DNA from: CAVRQM01 sp963756975 | GTDB taxonomy: Bacteria > Pseudomonadota > Alphaproteobacteria > Acetobacterales > Acetobacteraceae | Assembly: GCA_963756975.1 (NCBI GenBank) | Contig: CAVWPS010000001.1 | Span: 1,116,001 to 1,180,000, forward strand | Reading direction: 5' to 3' | Length of the DNA: 64,000 nt | Shown: positions 19,719-28,916 of the stretch, one piece after another | Position numbering within the stretch: the stretch's first letter is position 1 | Layout of the letters: each line of letters begins with the position of its first letter | Translations under genes and position numbers: made by a program | The notes under the pieces: model-generated | Seen by the model: the letters and a program-made list of their open reading frames with translations, nothing else | Told to the model about the DNA's origin: nothing | Database searches by the model: none

Positions 19719-19746
19719 CCCGCCCCACACTGCCTATCTATGCGGC

Positions 19747-19965
19747 ATGGCCAGGGCGATACGGCAGAACCGGCAGCGGGAGGACGAGCAGCAGGCGTCG
19801 AACCGCCAGACCGCGAGCCTTGCCGCACTCGCGATCCTGCTGGCCCTGGTGGTCGCCTCACTCGTGGTGATGAAGGCGCTCGATAAGCGGGACACGATCG
19901 AGGATTGCCTGCTTTCCGGGCGGCGCAACTGCGACGCCGTCGTGATCCAGGAGCGGAACCGGTAG
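19747..19965 (+). CDS. Small single-pass membrane protein, unknown function
   Basis: A 72-residue hypothetical protein. A basic, glutamine-rich N-terminus (RQNRQREDEQQ) is followed by one hydrophobic helix (LAALAILLALVVASLVVMKAL, about residues 26-46) and a short tail with two cysteines (EDCLLSGRRNCDAV). I recognise no family. It is divergent from the glycosylase gene and ends 78 bases before the ABC sugar cluster. Confidence 0.55.
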   Translation: MARAIRQNRQREDEQQASNRQTASLAALAILLALVVASLVVMKALDKRDTIEDCLLSGRRNCDAVVIQERNR

Positions 19966-20043
19966 CGAAACGGGCTTGGCGCGCCGGTCGGGACGTGTTC
20001 GGATCGCGCCCGCACACGGCATGTCCCGAACGGAGTTTCCTGA

Positions 20044-21261
20044 ATGTCCCGATTGTCCCGCCTGCTCGCCACCGCCGGCCTGATCGCCGCCCCCGTCATC
20101 GCGGCGCACGCGGACACGGTGAAATTCACCGCCGCGTATTACAGCGACGCGACCGGCCCGTATTTCGAGAAGATGGCCGCCGACTTCCACGCGAAGAACC
20201 CGGACATCGACGTCAAGGTCACCGTGGTGAACTGGGACACGCTGCTGCAGACGCTGCAGACCGACATCTCGGGCGGCACCAACCCCGACCTGTCGATCAT
20301 CGGCACCCGCTGGCTGCTGGATTTCGTGAAGGACGATCAGGCCGAGCCGCTCGACACCGCGATCGGTGGTGAGTTCCACGACCGCTTCATCGGCCCGTTC
20401 CTGACCCCCGGCCAGATCGGCGGCAAGACCTACGGCCTGCCGATCGCGGCCTCGGCCCGGGCGCTCTATTGGAACAAGGCGCTATTCACCAAGGCCGGCA
20501 TCACCGACGCGCCGAAGACCTGGGAAGACGTGGCCGCCGACGCGGACAAGCTGAAGGCCAGCGGCGTCGCCGGCTTCGGCATCCAGGGCAAGCAGATCGA
20601 AACCGACGTCTATTGGTATTACGCGCTCTGGACCAACGGCGGCGACGTCGTGACGGCCGACAACAAGGCCGCGTTCGACTCCCCCGCCGGCGTCAAGGCG
20701 CTGACGCTCTATAAGTCGATGATCGACAAGGGCGAGGCCGAGGACGGCGTCACCAACTACGCCCGCGAGGATCTGCAGAACCTGTTCAAGCAGGGCCGGC
20801 TCGGCATGGTCATCACCGCACCGTTCCTGATCAACCAGATCGCGAAGGAGGCGCCGACGCTCGATTACGGCATCGCCCCGATCCCGAACGACGGCACGGC
20901 CGCCACCTACGCCGTGACCGACTCGGTCGTGCTGTTCAAGAACAGCAAGGTGAAGCCGAGCGCGATCAAGTTCCTGGACTACCTGTTCACCGCCGGCCCG
21001 CGCATCGCGTTCACCAAGGGCGAGGGCTTCCTGCCGACCACGAAGGCCGAGGCCGCCGACCCGTACTTCACCGGCAACGCGCGCCTGCAGACGTTCGTGA
21101 GCCTGCTGCCGACCGCGCATTTCGCCCCGACCGTCACCGGCTGGGAAGACACGGCGAAGGCGGTGTCGGACGCGGTGCAGTCGGTCTATCTGGGCAAGGC
21201 CGAGCCGAAGGCGGCGCTCGACGCGGCGGCGACGCAGGCCGACCTGGCTCTCGGAAAGTAG
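20044..21261 (+). CDS. ABC transporter sugar-binding protein
   Basis: A 405-residue periplasmic solute-binding protein of the family 1 (maltose/UgpB) type. The N-terminus is a clear signal peptide (LLATAGLIAAPVIAAHA, cleaved before DTVKF). The mature part has MAADFHAKNPDIDV, GTNPDLSIIGTRWL, a YGLPIAASARALYWNKALF hinge region and the usual GYWPT-like clamp replaced by a WEDTAKA tail. It should deliver a sugar or glycoside to the two permeases that follow. The stop codon lies within a tandem duplicated 20-base unit described separately. Confidence 0.9.
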   Translation: MSRLSRLLATAGLIAAPVIAAHADTVKFTAAYYSDATGPYFEKMAADFHAKNPDIDVKVTVVNWDTLLQTLQTDISGGTNPDLSIIGTRWLLDFVKDDQAEPLDTAIGGEFHDRFIGPFLTPGQIGGKTYGLPIAASARALYWNKALFTKAGITDAPKTWEDVAADADKLKASGVAGFGIQGKQIETDVYWYYALWTNGGDVVTADNKAAFDSPAGVKALTLYKSMIDKGEAEDGVTNYAREDLQNLFKQGRLGMVITAPFLINQIAKEAPTLDYGIAPIPNDGTAATYAVTDSVVLFKNSKVKPSAIKFLDYLFTAGPRIAFTKGEGFLPTTKAEAADPYFTGNARLQTFVSLLPTAHFAPTVTGWEDTAKAVSDAVQSVYLGKAEPKAALDAAATQADLALGK

Positions 21262-21281
21262 CCTGGGCTCTCGGAACGTAG
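21243..21281 (+). repeat. Imperfect tandem 19/20-base duplication over the sugar-binding-protein stop
   Basis: Copy 1 (21243-21261, CCTGGCTCTCGGAAAGTAG) contains the stop codon of the binding protein. Copy 2 (21262-21281) differs by one inserted G and one A-to-C change. The permease ATG follows five bases later and has no obvious purine-rich site of its own, so the duplication forms the whole spacer. Confidence 0.7.
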
Positions 21282-21285
21282 CCTG

Positions 21286-22176
21286 ATGGCGGCGCGAACG
21301 GCACGCGCCGCCTCTCCCCGCATGCTCGCACTCGGGCTGGTCGCACCCAGCCTGATCCTGGCGCTTGCGGTGATCGGCTACCCGCTGTTCGAAATCGCGC
21401 GCCTGTCGCTGTCGTCGGTGTCGCGGTTCGGCCAGATCCGCGGCTTCGTCGGCATCGACAATTTCACCACCATCGCGTCCGATCCGATCTTCCGCGCCGC
21501 CCTGCTGCGGACGCTGCTTTGGACCATCCTGGTCGTCGGCGGCACGCTGATCACCAGCCTCCCCGCAGCCCTCGTGCTGAACCGGCCATTCCACGGACGC
21601 GGCCTCGCGCGGACGATCGTCATGCTGCCGTGGGCGATCAGCCTGTCGATGTCGGCGATCGTCTGGCTGTGGTCGTTCAACGGCGACCACGGCCTGATCA
21701 ACGCGAGCCTGACCAAACTCGGCCTGCTGTCCGGCCCGCTGCAATGGATGGCCACACCGGCCACCGCGTTCGCCGTCGAAGTCCTGGTCGGCATCCTGGT
21801 CTCGGTGCCGTTCACCATCACGATCCTGCTCGGCGGATTGGCCGCCATCAACCCGGACATCTACGAGGCGGCGGGGCTCGACGGCGCGCGTCCGGCGCAG
21901 GCGTTCGCCTATCTGACATGGCCGTTGCTGCGCCCGTTCATCGCGATCGCCGTCGTGCTCAACACGATCTACGTCTTCAACTCGTTCCCGATCATCTGGG
22001 TGATGACCCAGGGCGGCCCGGATAACGGCACGCACATCCTGGTCACCTACCTCTACGAACTCGCCTTCCGCCTCGGCCGCCCCGGCCCCGCCGCCGCCGT
22101 GTCGCTGGTCATGCTGGTGATCGTGCTCGGCGTGACCGCGATCTACCTGCGCATGCAGGGCGAGGAGGCGGCGTGA
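21286..22176 (+). CDS. ABC sugar transporter permease (MalF/UgpA type)
   Basis: A 296-residue inner-membrane permease with six hydrophobic helices. TM1 starts about residue 13 (LALGLVAPSLILALAVIGYPL). The EAA loop that contacts the ATPase reads IYEAAGLDGARPAQAFAYLTWPLLRP (about residues 189-214), with the conserved EAAxxDGA...P pattern. It works with the binding protein upstream and the permease downstream; their junction is a GTGA overlap. No ATPase gene is present in the cluster. Confidence 0.92.
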   Translation: MAARTARAASPRMLALGLVAPSLILALAVIGYPLFEIARLSLSSVSRFGQIRGFVGIDNFTTIASDPIFRAALLRTLLWTILVVGGTLITSLPAALVLNRPFHGRGLARTIVMLPWAISLSMSAIVWLWSFNGDHGLINASLTKLGLLSGPLQWMATPATAFAVEVLVGILVSVPFTITILLGGLAAINPDIYEAAGLDGARPAQAFAYLTWPLLRPFIAIAVVLNTIYVFNSFPIIWVMTQGGPDNGTHILVTYLYELAFRLGRPGPAAAVSLVMLVIVLGVTAIYLRMQGEEAA

Positions 22177-23021
22177 AGCGGGCGTCCTTCGTTCGCGCGG
22201 TCGTCTCGTGGGCGATCCTGTCGCCGCTCGTGCTGCTGACCCTGTTCCCGTTCGCGGTCATGCTGAGCACCGCGCTGAAGCCGACCGCCGACGTGCTCGC
22301 CTACCCACCCAACTGGCTGCCGAGCACGCTCGCCTGGCACAACATCGCCGACATGTGGGTCGCGGCCGATTTCGGCGTCGCACTGCTGAACTCCATCGCG
22401 ATCAGCGTGTGCGCCACACTGCTGTGCCTGCTGATCGCGACCCCCGCCGCCTACGCCATGGCAAGGCTGCCGCTGCCGGCGCGGGGCGCGTACCGGCAAT
22501 TCCTGCTCATCACGCAGATGCTGAGCCCGATCCTGCTGGTGCTCGGCCTGTTCCGCCTCGCCGCCCTGATCCCGTGGGGCGACGGCACGCTGGTCGACAC
22601 CCGCATCTCGGTCATCGTCGTCTACGCCGCGTTCAACATCGCCTTCGCCGCCTGGATGCTGTCGTCCTATTTCCGCACCATCCCGCCCGACCTCGAGGAG
22701 GCGGCGTGGATCGACGGGTGCGGCCGGTTCGGTGCCGCGTGGCGCGTGTTCCTGCCCGTCGCGGCGCCCGCGCTGGCGGTGACCTCGATCGTGACGTTCG
22801 TCGCCTGCTGGAACGAATTCACCGTCGCGTTGACGCTGTTGCGCGACCCGTCCCGCCTCACGCTGACGTTGCGCGTCGTCAACCTCGTCGCCGGCCGCTA
22901 CACGGTCGAGTGGAACCAGGTCATGGCCGCCGCCCTGCTGGCGACGTTGCCGGTGGCGCTGGTCTTCGCGGCCCTGCAACGCTGGCTCATCGGCGGCCTG
23001 ACGCTCGGCGCCGTCAAATAG
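22173..23021 (+). CDS. ABC sugar transporter permease (MalG/UgpE type)
   Basis: A 282-residue second permease subunit with six hydrophobic helices. It starts at GTG 22173 overlapping the stop of the first permease. Typical MalG-like features are an LSTALKPTADVLAYPPNWLP periplasmic segment after TM1, and the EAA loop DLEEAAWIDGCGRFGAAWRVFLPVAAP near residues 174-200. The helix with FNIAFAAWMLSSYF precedes the loop. It completes the membrane part of the importer. Confidence 0.92.
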   Translation: MKRASFVRAVVSWAILSPLVLLTLFPFAVMLSTALKPTADVLAYPPNWLPSTLAWHNIADMWVAADFGVALLNSIAISVCATLLCLLIATPAAYAMARLPLPARGAYRQFLLITQMLSPILLVLGLFRLAALIPWGDGTLVDTRISVIVVYAAFNIAFAAWMLSSYFRTIPPDLEEAAWIDGCGRFGAAWRVFLPVAAPALAVTSIVTFVACWNEFTVALTLLRDPSRLTLTLRVVNLVAGRYTVEWNQVMAAALLATLPVALVFAALQRWLIGGLTLGAVK

Positions 23022-23034
23022 GATTGTTCCGCGC

Positions 23035-25652
23035 ATGAGAGACGTCGCCGAGACCGCCGAAGGCCGCCGCCTTCACGACGGCGACCACGCGCAATGGCGT
23101 CGCTGGGGCACGTATCTCAGCGACCGCCAGTGGGGCACGGTGCGCGAGGATTACAGCGCCACCGGCGACGCATGGGATTCGACCACGCACGACCAGGCCC
23201 GCAGCCGCGCGTGGCGCTGGGGCGAGGACGCGATCGGCGGGTTCGGCGACGGGCAGTTGCGCTGGTGCCTCGGCGTCGCGTTGTGGAACGGCCACGACCC
23301 GATCCTGAAGGAGCGTTTCTTCGGCCTCACCAACGGCCAGGGCAATCACGGCGAGGACGTGAAGGAGGCGTACTACTTCGTCGACGGCCTGCCGACCCAC
23401 GCCTACATGCGGATGCTGTACCGGTACCCGCAGGCCGCGTTCCCGTACAATCAGCTGATCGCGGAGAACGCGCGCCGCGACCGCAAGCAGCCGGAATACG
23501 AGCTGATCGACACCGGCGTGCTCGCCGACAAGCGCTTTTTCGACGTGGTGATCGAGTACGCCAAGGCGTCGCCCGACGACATCTGCATGCGCGTCACCGC
23601 GACCAATCGCGGCCCCGATCCGGCACCGCTCAACCTGCTGCTGCAACTTTGGGCGCGAAACACCTGGACGTGGTCCGGCGATGCCGCGCGGCCGAGCCTT
23701 CGCCCCACCGGCCCGCTGACGGTTGCAGCGCGCCACCCCGACCTTCGCCGATGACGATGCAGGCGGATGCGGGCGAGTTGCTGTTCTGCGACAACGAAAC
23801 CAACACGCCGCGCCTGTTCGGAACGTCCGCGCCCGGGCCGTTCAAGGACGGGATCAACGACTATGTCGTGAACGGCAAGCACGAGGCGGTCGCCGGCCAA
23901 GGCACCAAATGCGCCGCGATGCGTGTCGCGACCGTCGCACCCGGCGAGACCCTGACGCTCCGCCTGCGCTTGCGCATCGACGCGTCCACACCGGCCTTCG
24001 ACGACTTCGACGCCGTGTTCGCGGCGCGCATCGCCGACGCGGACGAGTTCTACGGCGTGCTGCAACGTTCCATGCGCGACGCCGACGCGCGGCTGGTGCA
24101 GCGGCAGGCGTTCGCCGGGATGCTGTGGTGCAAGCAGTTCTACGGCCTGGACATCACGCAGTGGCTCGACGGCGACCCGGCCGAACCGCCACCGCCGCCG
24201 GGACGCGGCTTCATCCGCAACGGCGACTGGCGCAACGTCAACAGCGCCGACGTGATGTCGATGCCGGACACCTGGGAATATCCGTGGTTCGCGGCGTGGG
24301 ATCTGGCGCTGCACTGCGTGACGTTCGCGATGATCGACCCCGAGTTCGCCAAGGGACAGCTCGTGCTGCTGACGCGCGAATGGTTCATGCACCCGAACTC
24401 GCAGCTGCCCGCGTACGAGTGGAATTTCGAGGACAGCAACCCGCCGGTCCATGCCTGGGCCGCGTGGCGCGTCTACACCATGGACCGCGACCGGACCGGG
24501 ATCGCCGACCGCCCGTTCCTCGAACGCGTGTTCCACAAGCTGATGCTGAATTTCACCTGGTGGGTGAACCGCAAGGACACGACGGGGCGAAACATCTTCC
24601 AGGGCGGCTTTCTCGGCCTCGACAACATCGGCGTGTTCGACCGCTCCAAGCCGCTGCCGACCGGCGGGATGCTGGAGCAGTCGGACGGCACCGCGTGGAT
24701 GGCGATGTACGCGCTGAACCTGATGCGGATCGCGTTAGAACTCAGCTTCGAGAACCACGTCTACGAGGACATCGCGACGAAGTTCTTCGAGCATTTCCTG
24801 TATATCGCCGAGGCCATGACGCAGCTCGGCGGCAAGCAGGGTCTGTGGGACGAGCAGGATCAGTTCTTCTACGACGTGCTCGAAATCGACGGTCAGCCGC
24901 CGGTCCCGTTGCGCGTCCGCTCGATGGTCGGCCTGATCCCGATCTTCGCCGTCGAAGTGCTCGACGCGGACGTGTTCCGCCGCCTGCCGGAGTTCAGTTT
25001 CAGGCTGCACTGGTTCTTCGGCTACCGGCCCGACCTCGCGAACCTCGTCTCGCGGTGGGGCGAACCGGCGGAGGGCGAGCGCCATCTGTTGTCGCTGCTG
25101 CGCGGCCACCGGCTCAAAATGCTGCTGGTGCGCGCGCTGGATGAAACCGAATTCCTGTCGCCGCACGGCATCCGCTCGTTGTCGAAAGTGCATGAGGCGC
25201 ACCCGTACGTCTTCGATCAGGACGACACGTTGCTCGCCGTGTCCTACGAGCCCGGCGAATCCCGCTCCGGCCTGTTCGGCGGCAACTCCAACTGGCGCGG
25301 CCCGGTCTGGATGCCGGTGAACTACCTGCTGATCGAATCGCTGCGGCAGTTCCACCTGTATTACGGCGACGAGTTCACCGTCGAATGCCCGGTCGGCTCG
25401 GGCACGATGCTGACGCTGGATCAGGTCGCGGACGAGCTGACGACGCGGCTGACCCGGCTGTTCCTGCGCGGCCCGGACGGCAAACGTCCCGCACTGGCCG
25501 GCGACGACCCGCCGGACGATCACGTCCTGTTCCACGAGTATTTCCACGGCGACACCGGACGCGGTCTCGGCGCCAGCCATCAGACCGGATGGACGGGGCT
25601 GATCGCATTGTTGTTGCCGGGTGCGGTGGAGAAGCCCTCAACGGCTCGTTAG
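23035..25652 (+). CDS. MGH1-like (GH63-related) glycoside hydrolase, two frameshifts
   Basis: A large cytoplasmic (alpha/alpha)6-type glucosidase of about 871 residues. The N-terminal ~235 residues (RRWGTYLSDRQWGTVREDYS) match bacterial GH63/MGH1 glucosidases. The catalytic barrel follows with MPDTWEYPWFAAWDLA, AYEWNFEDSNPPVHAWAA, GGFLGLDNIGVFDRSKPLP and GGNSNWRGPVWMPVNYLLIE, which hold the acidic residues. Near 23733 (CCCC run) and again at about 23755-23770 the frame moves by +1; two single-base removals join ARHPTFADDDAG to ELLFCDNETNTP. It lies 13 bases after the permease, so the imported compound is probably an alpha-glucoside that this enzyme hydrolyses. Confidence 0.83.
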
Positions 25653-25668
25653 GACTATGCGGTCCTAA
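25649..25668. repeat. Inverted repeat between the glycosidase and glycosyltransferase genes
   Basis: TTAGGAC and GTCCTAA form a perfect seven-base stem around a six-base loop. It overlaps the glycosidase stop and ends seven bases before the next ATG. It has no T tract, so it could be a small RNA hairpin limiting translation of the next gene, a protein-binding site, or chance. Confidence 0.4.
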
Positions 25669-25675
25669 TGACCGC

Positions 25676-26738
25676 ATGGCCGATCCCGAACGCCTCTGGC
25701 TATTCTTCCCGAACTTCAGCGAATCCAGCCCGTACCAGAATTCGCTCGCGGCCGGGCTGACTCGCCACGGCTATACGGTGCGTCCCGGCACGATCGAACA
25801 GGCGACCGGTGCGGCGGTGTTCCATCTCGGCTGGGAACAGCCGGTCTACGTCGCCGCGACGACGGAAGGCGAAGCGTCGGCGCTGACGGCGGCTTTTCTT
25901 TCCGCGCTCGAGGCATTCAGAGCGTCCGGCGGCCTGTTCGTGTGGACGATGCACAACCTCGCCCCGCACGAGGAGCGGTTTCCCGCCGTCAACGCCACCA
26001 TGCAGCGCGAACTCGCGCGGCGTGCCGATGTGGTGCATGTCCACAACCGGACCGGGGCCGCGCACGCGACCGGCCTCGGCGTGGCCGCGCACGCCATCGT
26101 TCTGTCCCGCCACCCGCGCTACAGCGATGCCTACCCGGACGACGTCGACGACCGCGCCGCGCGCCGCTATCTCGGTCTCGACCGCGCCGACATCGTGTTC
26201 AGCTTCTTCGGCGCGATCCGTGGCTACAAAGGCATCCCTCGCCTGCTGCGCGCCTTCGAGGCCGCCAGCGCCGAACGGCCGAACCTGCGGCTCGTCGTCG
26301 CCGGCCGCAGTCGGCAGCCGAACGCGGCACGGGTCCAGATTCCCGAACCCCGCCTGCGCATCCTGTCGCGCGACATCGCCGACGCCGAAATCCAATACGT
26401 CATCCGTGCCGCCGATTGCGTCGTGCTGCCATACGAGGCGATCCTGACATCCGGGGCACTCACCCTCGCGCAAGGGTTCGGCCGCCCCGCGATCGTCCCC
26501 GACCTGCCCTCGATGGCCGAGGAAGTCACCGACGGCGTCAACGGCTTCCTGTATGCGGCGGGATCGGACGACGCGCTGACATCCGTGCTCGGACGCGCCG
26601 CCGATGCGGTGGCACTCAATGCGCGGCCCGATGCGCGCCGCCGCCCGCGCCACCGTCGCGCACCGCTCGTTCGCCGCACTCGCGGGCACGCTCGCTGGCG
26701 CCGTCGCCGCGCGCACGCCGATGCAAAGGGCGGCGTAG
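25676..26738 (+). CDS. Glycosyltransferase, GT4-like (GT-B fold), one frameshift
   Basis: About 353 residues. It starts MADPERLWLFFPNFSESSPY and has an acceptor-side N-terminal half (TMHNLAPHEERFPAVN, ADVVHVHN). The donor-binding half contains FSFFGAIRGYKGIPRLLRAF (the usual VGRL-x-x-KG region), RLVVAGRS, and the E-x7-E-like segment VLPYEAILTSGALTLAQGFG. At about 26625-26630 a +1 shift (CCC for CC) precedes a tail MRAAARATVAHRSFAALAG that ends at TAG 26736-26738. Donor and acceptor sugars are unknown. It sits between the glycosidase and the methyltransferase in the same direction. Confidence 0.8.
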
Positions 26739-26742
26739 ACCG

Positions 26743-28265
26743 ATGAACGCCATCACCCGCCCGCAACACGCGCTATCCGGTGCCGTCGCGTTGCTCGACG
26801 GTCCGCTCGTCATCGTCGATGTCGGCGCGCAGGCGCTGGCACACGAGGCGCACGTCTACGAACCGCTGCGCCGCCTCGGCGTCCCGTTGCGCGTGATCGG
26901 GTTCGAACCGCTGGCCGAGCAAGCCGCCGCCCGCCGCGCCGCCGACGGCGACGACAGCCTGATCGTCGAGGCATTCGTCGGCGACGGCGGCACGCACCGC
27001 TTCCACCCCTGCAACAGCCCCGCCTCGTCCTCGCTGTTCCCGCTCGACCGCGCCGTGTGCGGCACGGTCGCGAGCCTCGCCGGACTGGTGGACCGCAACG
27101 GCGAGACGGTCGCCACCCAGCGCCTCGACGATCTGCTCGCCGGCATCGAGGCGGTGGACTTCCTGAAACTCGACATCGAGGGTGCCGAGTTGATGACGCT
27201 GCAGGGTGCCACGTCCGTGCTGGCGCGCACCGCCGTGATCCACGCCGAAACCGCGTTCGTCGCGTTCCGCACCGGCCAGCCGCTGTTCGCCGACATCGAC
27301 ACGCATCTGCGCGAGCAAGGTTTCGGCCTCATCCGGCTGCACGAGCCCGCGATGCGCGCCGCCGTCACACCGTCCGGCGCGCAAGGGGCGGACCGGCTGA
27401 TGTGGGCCGACGCGGTGTTCTTCGCCAACGAGGCGCGCGTCACCGACCGCATGCTGCTGGCCCAGGCGATCGTCGCCGGCGGCATCTACCGGATGCATAC
27501 CGTCGCCGAACGCGCGCTCGCGATCTACGATGTTCGGCACGGCACCGGATTGGCCGCCGACTACGTCCGCGGTGCGGAGCCCGATCTGCTGGGCTGGACC
27601 GCGCGGCAAACCAACACCGCCCTGTCCGGCAAGGCGGACATCGAACAGGCGGTCCGGCTGACCGCGACGCTCGGCCTGCCCGCGCATCCCGATCGCTCCA
27701 AATGCTGGGATGGTCTGCTGGCCACCGTCCACGCCGCCCGCACCACCGCGCGAGACACGCCGGTGCTGGACGCGGGAGCGGAGCGGTATTCGACGTTCCT
27801 GCCCGGCCTGCGCCGCCTCGGTTTTACGAACCTGACCGGCATCAACACGGTGTTCGACACCGAACAGCACGCGGACGGCATCACCTTCCGCCACGGCGAC
27901 GTCACCGGCTCCGGCCTGCCGGGCGCCACGTTCGGCTTCATCGCGTGCCTCAGCGTGATCGAGCACGGCGTCGACCTGCCGGCGTTCTTCCGCGAACAGG
28001 CGCGGCTGCTGCGACCGGGCGGCCATCTGTTCGTCTCGTGCGATTACTGGGAAACGCCGGTCGACACCGCCGGCCAATCCGCCTACGGCACCCCGGTCCA
28101 CATTTTCACCCAGCCCGAACTCGACGCGATGATCGCGCTCGCCGCGTCGGCCGGTTTGGCCGTGGCCGGCCCTACGGACTTCTCGTGCGGCGAAAAGCCG
28201 TGTCGTGGGACCGCTTCGGCCTGCGCTACACGTTCGCGAACATGCTGTTTCGCCGGACCTCATAG
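26743..28265 (+). CDS. FkbM-family methyltransferase fused to a second SAM methyltransferase, one frameshift
   Basis: About 507 residues with two methyltransferase units. Unit 1 (residues ~20-240): IVDVGAQALAHEAHVYEP, VIGFEPLAEQA, and the FkbM signature FLKLDIEGAELMTLQGA. Unit 2 (residues ~335-470): VLDAGAERYSTFLPGLRRLG, FIACLSVIEHGVDLPAFFRE and LLRPGGHLFVSCDYWE, a type-11 fold. Near 28180-28200 the frame changes by -1 (or +2), joining to AVSWDRFGLRYTFANMLFRR and the stop at 28265. The enzyme probably methylates a sugar or glycan made with the adjacent glycosyltransferase (inference). Its end overlaps the convergent DUF1345 gene by six bases. Confidence 0.78.
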
Positions 28266-28916
28266 CAGCCCGGCCCCGATGTTGACCGCCAATGCCAGAA
28301 TGACGGTGTTGAACAGAAACGAGATCACGCCGTGCGCCGTCGCCAGCCGCCGCATCTCGCGCGACGTGACCTGCACGTCCGACACCTGGAACGTCATCCC
28401 GAGCACGATCGCGAAATAGAAGAAGTCCCAATAATCCGGTGCCTCGCCGCCCGGGAAGTCGAGCCCGCCGACGATCGTTCCGTCCGCCTTGCTCTCGAAA
28501 TACTCGTGCGCGTAGCGGAGCGCGAATACGGTGTGGGTGACGAACCACGACCCGAACACGGTCGCGGCGACCAGGCCGATATGCAGCGCCCGGCCCGGCT
28601 CCGGCATCTCCTTGCTGGCCGAAAACTCGACCAGGATCGCGATCAGGCTGATCGGGACGACGGCGATGGTGAGGCCGAACACCGTCCACTCGCCCTCCTC
28701 CTGCCGCTTCGCGTTGGCCTGGATCGCCTTGCCGCTGCCGACGAACATCGCGGCGATCAGCACGAGGTATGCGAGGCAGCCGAAATCCCATGCGACAAGG
28801 TCGCGCGTCACCGGTGCCCACGGTGCCGACCGCAGTGCCGGCAGCACGATCCACGCGATCAGGCCGAGCAGCAGGGCCGAGACCGTTCGGGCGTGGCCGC
28901 GAACCGCGCCGATCAT
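28260..28916 (-). CDS. DUF1345 family integral membrane protein
   Basis: A 218-residue inner-membrane protein with about five to six hydrophobic helices (SALLLGLIAWIVLPAL, LVAWDFGCLAYLVLIAAMFV, FGLTIAVVPISLIAILVEF, VISFLFNTVILALAVNIGAGL). The segment GLDFPGGEAPDYWDFFYFA and the following TFQVSDVQVTSREMRR are the hallmarks of DUF1345. Function unknown. It shares four bases with the stop of the upstream secreted-protein gene, suggesting a three-gene minus-strand operon. Confidence 0.85.
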   Translation of the reverse strand: MIGAVRGHARTVSALLLGLIAWIVLPALRSAPWAPVTRDLVAWDFGCLAYLVLIAAMFVGSGKAIQANAKRQEEGEWTVFGLTIAVVPISLIAILVEFSASKEMPEPGRALHIGLVAATVFGSWFVTHTVFALRYAHEYFESKADGTIVGGLDFPGGEAPDYWDFFYFAIVLGMTFQVSDVQVTSREMRRLATAHGVISFLFNTVILALAVNIGAGLL

